A stretch of DNA of 33,906 bases from Flavobacteriales bacterium (GTDB taxonomy: Bacteria > Bacteroidota > Bacteroidia > Flavobacteriales_F > PHOS-HE28), in the NCBI GenBank assembly GCA_016702645.1, contig JADJDP010000035.1, forward strand, positions 1-33,906, given 5' to 3'. Positions 27,516 through 33,906 of this stretch are shown piece by piece. The translations under genes and the position numbers were made by a program. Under the pieces are notes generated by a model, which was given only the letters and a program-made list of their open reading frames with translations, did no database searches and was not told the DNA's origin. The number at the start of each line of letters is the position of its first letter. Within the stretch, counting starts at the first letter, position 1.

Positions 27516-29760
27516 ATGAAACAAATCAACGCATTCGTCTTCTGCGCGCTGATCAGTTCGCCCGCGCTTTCCGTCACGGTGAGCATCCAGATGTACATAC
27601 CGGCATTCTGCTCTTACCCGACCGGATCGATCTACGCGCAGCCACAAGGCAGGACGGAGCCGTACACCTATTCCTGGAGCACGGGCTCGACGGACTCGTG
27701 GCTGAACGATCTGGTAGCGGGCACTTACAGCGTCACCGTAACGGACGCGAACCTGGAACAGGCCACTGCGGATTTCACGCTCTCACCCTATCCCTTCGAA
27801 GCGTATGTGGACGGGATGGTCGGCTGCCCTGACCAAATGCTCGGCCCTCCATTCCGGATGCTCGGACAGGCGGGCCTTTACAACACGGGCGTGCCTCCAT
27901 TGACCCTATCGGGGAATTATGTCTCGGATGTGATCAATGGTCCGAATGGCTATGCCGCCTTGTATGTGGGCAACTTCGATATCTGGCCTCCTGCTGGCAC
28001 CCCGCTCTCCATCGCATTCACCGATGCCAACGGCTGTCCGGGAACGATCTACGGGCAGGTACCGCAGCCGCCTGCGCACCCTCAACGGCAAGTGCTGATG
28101 GTGGATGCGGCTTGCGCTGCCGGGTACAACGGAAGCGCCTTGGTCCAAGTGGACGAATCGCCCAACGATGATCCCTACCTGTTGCGGCTCATTCGCGATG
28201 GTGCGGACGCAGGTGATCTCCAGACACAGTCCACGGTCGGCCAGATGTTCGGCCAGGTCCCGCACACCATCCTGCGGCAGGACCTCGCGCCGGGCGAATA
28301 CGCGCTGGTATCGTCGCCGAGATTCGAGGACTCCGCTTACGAATGGCTTGAAGGGTACTTCTTTATATCTGAGGATTACTGCACGGACACCGTGTGGTTC
28401 ACCGTGCCTGAGATGCCGGGACCCTGTGGCACGCTGAAGGGCACGGTCCATATGGACGATAACCAGGATTGCATCATGGCGGGCCTCGAGACGCGCGTGC
28501 CGAACGAGGTGATGCTGATCGAACCTGGAGGCTACACTGCGATGTCCGGCGCCAATGGATACTACCAGGTCAATTTGCCCACCGGGTCCTACACGGTCGA
28601 ACAAGCTTCTGCAGTGCTCGACGAGCATTGCATCGGCGGGCCGATCCCATTCAACCTGGGAAGCAACGGGCAATCCGTGACGCAGAACATGGGCGATACG
28701 GTACTGGTGCCGCGTGACATTGAGCTATTTGTCGGTTCAGGCCCGGCGCGTCCTGGCTTCAATCATCAGCTGGTCTTGCACGTTCATCATGAGACGCTTG
28801 GCGGAACCGGCACGCTCACCGTGTCCTGCACCTTCGATCCGGCGCTCACGTTCACCAGTGCCAGCCCGACGCCCGTGGTGAACGGCAACACCCTCACCTG
28901 GACGCTCGCGCAGCTCACCTCATTCGGCGATCGGCACATCAACGTGAACCTGCAGGTGCCGCTGAACCCGGCCTCGATCGGCACCGAACTCATGCACAGC
29001 GCCACGGCGAGCATCGCGCAGTCCGAAACCAACCCGACCAACAACAGCGCGGTGCACTTGCGCACTGTAACCGGCAGCTACGACCCCAACGACAAGCTGG
29101 CCTCGACCAGCAGCCAGTTGAGCGACGCGCTCTACTACATCGATCAGGACGAATGGATCGACTACACCATCCGCTTCCAGAACACGGGAACGGACACGGC
29201 CTTCAACGTGGTGATCACGGACACGCTCCCGCCGACGCTCGATCCTGGCACCTTCGAGCTTGGTCCGCGCTCGCACAGCTGCATCACGCAAATGGCTGGT
29301 CAAGGCATCGTGCGTTTCATCTTCAACAACATCCAGTTGCCGGACAGCAATGTGAACGAGGCGGCATCGCACGGCCTGGTGCAATTCCGGATCAAGCCGC
29401 ACACGCCGATCGCGCCTGCCACTACGATCGAGAACATCGCCAACATCTACTTCGACTTCAACCCGCCGCATCACCGAGCCGAGCGTGCTGGTGGCGGAGT
29501 TCAGTACGGGGGTTGGGGAGGAGCGCACAGCCAATTTGCTGCTTTCGCCGGTGCCGGTCATCGATCAGCTGAATGTGGTCTCGCCCATCGAGATCCGCTC
29601 GGTACGGATCGTCGCCGCGGACGGCCGAGAGGTGGTCCAGCGAACGGTCCGTTCATCAGCAGCCGCCATCGACGTCTCTGCGCTGAAAGCAGGCGCTTAC
29701 CTGCTCATCGCCACAATGACGAACGGAAGCGCCGTACGCGAGCGCTTCCTTAAACTCTGA
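27516..29760 (+). CDS. Array protein 7: paralogous surface protein (one frameshift)
   Basis: ATG 27516 opens MKQINAFVFCALISSPALS. The SprB-like repeat is slightly degenerate (GRTEPYTYSWSTGSTDSWL ... YSVTVTDANLEQ). The middle has DANGCPGTIYGQV and AACAAGYNGSALVQV. The Cna_B-like module is PCGTLKGTVHMDDNQDC. ARPGFNHQLVL, YDPNDKLASTSS and FQNTGTDTAFNVVITDTLPP follow. A 2-base loss at about 29469 turns NPPVITEPS out of frame; the next frame restores VLVAEFSTGVGEERTANLLL. The C-terminal domain is LSPVPVIDQLNVVSP, ending RERFLKL at the TGA 29758-29760. The total is about 748 residues. The next gene starts 3 nt downstream. Confidence 0.87.
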
Positions 29761-29763
29761 ACC

Positions 29764-31976
29764 ATGCGTGCTTCCTTCCTGCTTGCATCGTGCGCCTTGG
29801 CTGCAGGTGCATCGGCGTTCAACATCCAGTTGACACCCTATCCCGAGACATGCGGTAACGGCAATGGATACGTGACCGTGTACATCGATGGACCGGCCAT
29901 GGAACCCTTACGTACGCTTGGTCGGACGGGTCAGATGGTCCGGAGCTCATGAATGTGGGCGCTGGCACCTACAGCCTCACCGTCACTGACTTCTTTGGTG
30001 AATGGGCCACCGCCCAAGTCACCGTGATCAATCAGCCTGGGCTGACGAGCATCGGCGGTGGGCAAGTGAATAATGGCGTTGATGATCTGTTCGGCCACAC
30101 AGGCGTGGCCTGCCCGGGAGCGTGCAACGGAGCCCGCTATATGCACTTCTTCGACGGGACGGCTCCATACACCGTGACGTGGTCGGACCCATCCGTCACC
30201 TTCTACGCCAACTTCTTGGGCATGCCTGTTTTCACGGATTTCTGTTACGGGACCGTGGCGACTACACCGTGACGGACGCCTTCGGTTGTCCCGGAAGCGG
30301 CAGCTTCATCGACACCTCGATCAACCCGGCCTATCCATCGGAGATAACCTTGCTTGAAGGAGCGTGCGGTGGTGGGGCGAATGGAGCGATCGAGGTCTGG
30401 ATCAACCCGGCATGGTTCGATGGTGGCGGGAATTGGCTGTCGCTGTGGCAGAACGGGTGGACATCACCTTGCAAGTTGGATATCAATTCCTCGGTGGCAA
30501 CATGCTCCGCTATTCTGAATTAGCACCTGCGCCTATGAATATCGGCGGATCGCTGGCTCACCAGGATTGCCGTCTGAGTGCACGGAGATCATTCCTTCGT
30601 GATCGAGGACCTCGGTTCGGCATGCGGGAATGTTTCGGGCACCTTGTTCATCGATCATGACCAGGATTGCGCGCAGGATGCGAACGACCCCGGAGTGCCC
30701 TTCAGGGTACTGAACATCGAGCCCGGGTCGGAATTGGCCATCACCAGCACGCACGGGGAGTACTCCCGGAATCTTCCGCTCGGTTCATACACCCTGGCGC
30801 CGAGCGGATCCGATCTCTATCCGCTGTGCCCATCCTCTTCGCCAGTCCCATTCGACCTTACCACGCCCATTCCACTGGCAGCGCTGGATATGGCGGACAG
30901 CAGCCTGAGCTCCTTGGACCTGGAGACGTTCATTTCAGCTGGTCCGGCCAGGCCGGGATTCGTTCATCAAGTGCAGGGGCAGGTGCGCAACACCGGTGGG
31001 CAGCTATCCTCCTCGGTGGATGCCACCTTCACCTTCGACCCATCGCTGTCGTTCATCGGCGCCGCGCCGACACCGACAAGCGTGGTGGGTAACGTGGTCA
31101 CATGGAGTGGCCTTCCAGGCTTGGTCGGTTTTGATATGCTCGACTTCTCCGTCGTACTGCAGGTTCCACCGATCCCGGATTGCTCGGAACCGCCATCACG
31201 CACGTTCTCGAAGCGGCGCAATCGTTCGCAGAAGCCGATGCAGGCAACAACATGGCAACCGGAACGATGCGATCACGGGCAGCTACGACCCCAACGACAA
31301 GTTGGCTCGCACGAGCAGCGGCCAAAGCGCTTCGCAGTACTTCATCGCTCAGGACGAATGGATCGACTACGATCCGGTTCCAGAATACGGGAACAGATAC
31401 GGCCTTCACGGTTGTGATCAGCGATACGCTTTCAACATGGCTGGACATGGCCACGTTCGAGCAGGGTGCGGCATCGCATGGGTTCAGCATACGGTTCAAA
31501 CCCGGGAGGGTAGTGGAATGGCGCTTCACCGACATCGCCCTTCCCGATAGCACCACAGACGAGGTTGCGAGCCATGGATTCGTCACCTTCCGCATCTGGC
31601 CGCAATTGGCATTGTTGCCCGGCACCGTGATCGAGAACATCGCCAACATCTACTTCGACTTCAATCCGCCGGTGATCACGGAACCGAGCGCGCTGGTGGC
31701 GGAGTTCAGCACGGATGTCAGCGATGCTGATAGCCGTATCGGGTTGCTGAGCCCGAACCCCGCAACAGAATATGTGGCATCATCGATGCATCGATCGCGG
31801 CGAACGTGAATTCTTGGGAAGGCTCATTGCCTCTACAGGGCGTACCGTGCTCCAAAGGGGAACGGCCCCATGACCAACCCGGATATCGCTGTGGGACATC
31901 TTGACAATGGCGCATATATGCTGCGTCTGTACACCTTGAACAAGCGCACCAACGCTTCATCGAAGATGACCAATGA
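29764..31976 (+). CDS. Array protein 8: paralogous surface protein (many frameshifts)
   Basis: ATG 29764 opens MRASFLLASCALAAGASA, followed by ETCGNGNGYVTVYIDG. Frames change near 29900, 30250, 30500, 31190, 31260, 31370 and 31790, but the family order is kept. The pieces are YSLTVTDFFGEW, VACPGACNGARYMHF, DAFGCPGSGSF, GACGGGANGAIEV, ACGNVSGTLFIDHDQDC, ARPGFVHQVQG, YDPNDKLARTSS, FQNTGTDTAFTVVISDTLST, LPDSTTDEVASHGFV and NPPVITEPSALVAEFSTD. The C-terminal domain reads LLSPNPATEYV, then GAYMLRLYT. In the frame that matches other copies the end is QRFIEDDQ at the TGA 31974-31976. The total is about 737 residues. Its stop overlaps a possible start of gene 9 (ATGA). Confidence 0.8.
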
Positions 31977-33906
31977 CCAACTAGACCCTTGGCCTAACGC
32001 TTCGCATCCCTTCGCTGCGCTGCGCATCGTAGCACTTCAAGTGGAGGTTATCAATCCCGTCCAGTCAGCGTGCGGCTATCCGACCGGCATTATGGAGGCC
32101 TTGATCAGTGGTGGTGTACCTCCTTACACGGTCGCGTGGAACACGGGAGCCACCACGGAGATCATCACGGGCCTGCTGCCAGGCTCACCAGTGTAACGGT
32201 GACGGACAACGTGGGTACGCGGCCTTCGGGCAAGGGATGTGGGCATCCTTCGATGCAACAAGGCGGACAGACGTATGCCAACCTCGCGCATTGCCCTGGA
32301 GGATTTCCCCTGGCGGAACTCACGCTGTTCAACCGTTCAAAAGCATGGTGCCTACATCTGGGGCGCACCACCGTTCACGATCACCGGACCCGCAGAGGTC
32401 CAAGGTGTTTCCGGGGTGCAATGCACGAACTGCACGGGGATGGATTCGTTGGTCCGCGTGGAGATGGATGTGCCTGCGGGGTCCTTCAAACGATCTCCAG
32501 GGAGGATGCGAACGGCTGCCCCGGCGAGAGCCAGGTGGTCGCGAGCACGGAGGCGGTAGTGGCCCAGCGTCGTGTCTATGACGTGCAGGTCCGTGCGCGG
32601 GCGGCAACAACGGGAGCTTCGCTTTCTCGGTCAGTCCGCTATCGTCTCAATTGATGACCCTGCGCATCTACCGGCCGAGCGGCAACTTGCTCTCGTCGGT
32701 TCCTATCGGTCCAGGCACGGCCGGTGCGCATGGCCAGCTTTCTCCGGGGACCTAGTGCTGAAGGTCGTTGCCGAGACCAACGGTCCCTTCGATGATGAGC
32801 TCTGCTGGGACCAGACCGTCGCATTGATCGACGACTTGGGCAACGGCTGCGCGAATGTGAACGGTCGGTCTTCATCGATGGCAATGCCAACTGCACCTGG
32901 CAGCTTCAACGAGAACCAGATCCCGCAGGCCATCGTGGAGTTCACCCAGGACCTTTCTACGCCACCTCGAACGCCATCAGCGGCTACAGCACGAACCTGC
33001 CGCTCAGCACCTACGACCACACGGTCATCCATCCCGGTGCGCAGCAGGAATGCCCCGGTCCCTTCACGTTGGATGGTTCACAGAGCAGCGTCAGGTCGAT
33101 CGGCTGTTCATCGCTTTTCCCGCTGGATGCCCAGGTGACCGGATGCAACGGACCGGCACGACCCGGCTTCCAGCTCTTGTATGGGCTGAACCTTCGCAAC
33201 AACACGGCTGCGAACGCAGGTGCCAGCACGCTCACCTTCGAGTTCGATCCGGTGCTGAGCTTCGTTTCGGCATCGCCCACGCCATCGTCCGTGGTTGGCA
33301 ACACGATCACATGGAACTTGACGGGGATAGGCGCTTATGCGAGCACCAACCGCTTTGTTCGGTTGCAGGTGCCAACGGACATTGGTCTCATTGGCACCAT
33401 GCTATCGGCCACGGCTACGGTTTCCACCACGAACACCGATGCCTCACCAGCCAACAACGTGTGGGCATCGCAGCAGATCGTCACGGCCAGCTACGACCCC
33501 AACGATAAGCAGGCCCGAACCAGTACCGGTGGGAGCGAGGTGTACTTCATCGATCAGGATGAGTGGATCGACTATGTGATCCGCTTCCAGAACACGGGCA
33601 CGGACACCGCCTTCCATGTGGTGATCACGGATACGCTGCCAGCGACGCTCGATCCTTCGACCATAGCGTTGGGTGCCACCTCGCATGCGTTCAACTGGAA
33701 CCTCACAGGCCATGGCATCCTACGCTTCAACTTCCCCAATATCCTGCTGCCCGATAGCAATGTGAACGAACCACGGAGCCACGGCTTCGTGGGCTTCCGC
33801 GTGGACCTCGATTGCCGTCGGGCCAGGGCACCTCATCGAGAACATCGCCAGCATCTATTTCGACTATAACCGCCGGTGATGGCGGAAGCCGAGCGTGCTG
33901 GTGGCG
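31966..33906 (+). CDS. Array protein 9: paralogous surface protein, truncated by window edge, many frameshifts
   Basis: The start is uncertain. ATG 31966 is in frame with the first domain but gives no clean signal peptide. ATG 31973 overlaps the gene 8 stop as ATGA but meets a TAG three codons later unless an indel is assumed. The SprB-like repeat is GGVPPYTVAWNTGATTEII. The middle and Cna_B-like module are scattered over several frames (DANGCPGESQVVAS, then NGCANVNG near 32850). From 33069 one frame reads ARPGFQLLYGLN, YDPNDKQARTST, FQNTGTDTAFHVVITDTLPA and FPNILLPDSNVNE. The last 80 nt are again disrupted, and the window ends inside the NPPVITEPS block. The C-terminal domain lies beyond the edge. 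Confidence 0.75.

Noticed and set aside
26904..29753. A 949-residue two-unit fusion surface protein
   Set aside because: It contains an internal signal peptide and lacks the normal end of gene 6; a single indel at a GGG run explains it better.
14324..33906. Regularly spaced repeats as a CRISPR array
   Set aside because: The repeats are 86 bp, 2.2 kb apart and inside coding sequence; no short direct repeat-spacer pattern exists.
14324..33906. Polymorphic-toxin or contact-dependent inhibition locus
   Set aside because: Variability is N-terminal, not C-terminal. No toxin domains and no small immunity genes lie between copies.
14324..33906. Diversity-generating retroelement target
   Set aside because: No reverse transcriptase, template repeat or adenine-biased variable region was seen in the window.
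1..33906. Insertion sequences or prophage as the cause of the broken genes
   Set aside because: No transposase, integrase or phage structural gene, and no terminal repeats with target duplications, were found; breaks are one- or two-base indels.

Overview
The window looks like a piece of a GC-rich Bacteroidota genome, most likely a Flavobacteriales-type bacterium with a type IX secretion system (T9SS). This is inferred from T9SS C-terminal sorting domains on several secreted proteins, SprB-type repeats, a paired DUF1501/DUF1800 locus, a T9SS-associated C-terminal module on a purple-acid-phosphatase-like protein, and the lack of clear Shine-Dalgarno sites. No rRNA, tRNA, CRISPR array, transposase or phage gene was seen.

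Layout. 1-1266 (+) holds a broken, unrecognised gene that converges on a shared hairpin terminator. 1319-10596 is mostly minus strand and mostly envelope or secreted proteins: a metallophosphatase with a T9SS-type tail, a plastocyanin-like cupredoxin with a sorting domain, an OmpA-family protein, and a DUF1800-DUF1501 operon. One unrecognised plus-strand gene (4833-5443) sits among them. 10826-14061 is a housekeeping stretch: exonuclease III, a DUF4260 membrane protein, a VOC/glyoxalase protein, a small membrane protein and a TrpG/PabA-type glutamine amidotransferase. These are separated by intergenic DNA full of palindromic repeats.

14324 to the right edge is the striking part: at least nine consecutive plus-strand genes, all paralogues of about 2.2 kb, 3-8 nt apart or overlapping. 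Each has a signal peptide, one SprB-like repeat, a divergent Cys-containing middle, a Cna_B/SdrD_B-like module with a DxNxDC motif, an 'ARPGF' beta-sandwich module, a very conserved 'DPNDK ... FQNTGTDTAF ... NPPVITEPS' module, and a T9SS-like C-terminal domain. An 86-bp block recurs at the same place in every copy. The array continues off the right edge. It reads as one operon encoding a family of exported surface or adhesin-like proteins with a conserved C-terminal half and a diversified N-terminal half.

Quality caveat. Many obviously real genes are broken by one- or two-base indels, often in short homopolymers. The breaks are densest near the two ends (1-3300 and 29800-33906). This looks more like uncorrected long-read error than gene decay, so I give whole-gene spans and describe the breaks. 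Exonuclease III, the OmpA protein, the cupredoxin, the VOC protein, TrpG and array genes 1 and 3 read through intact.
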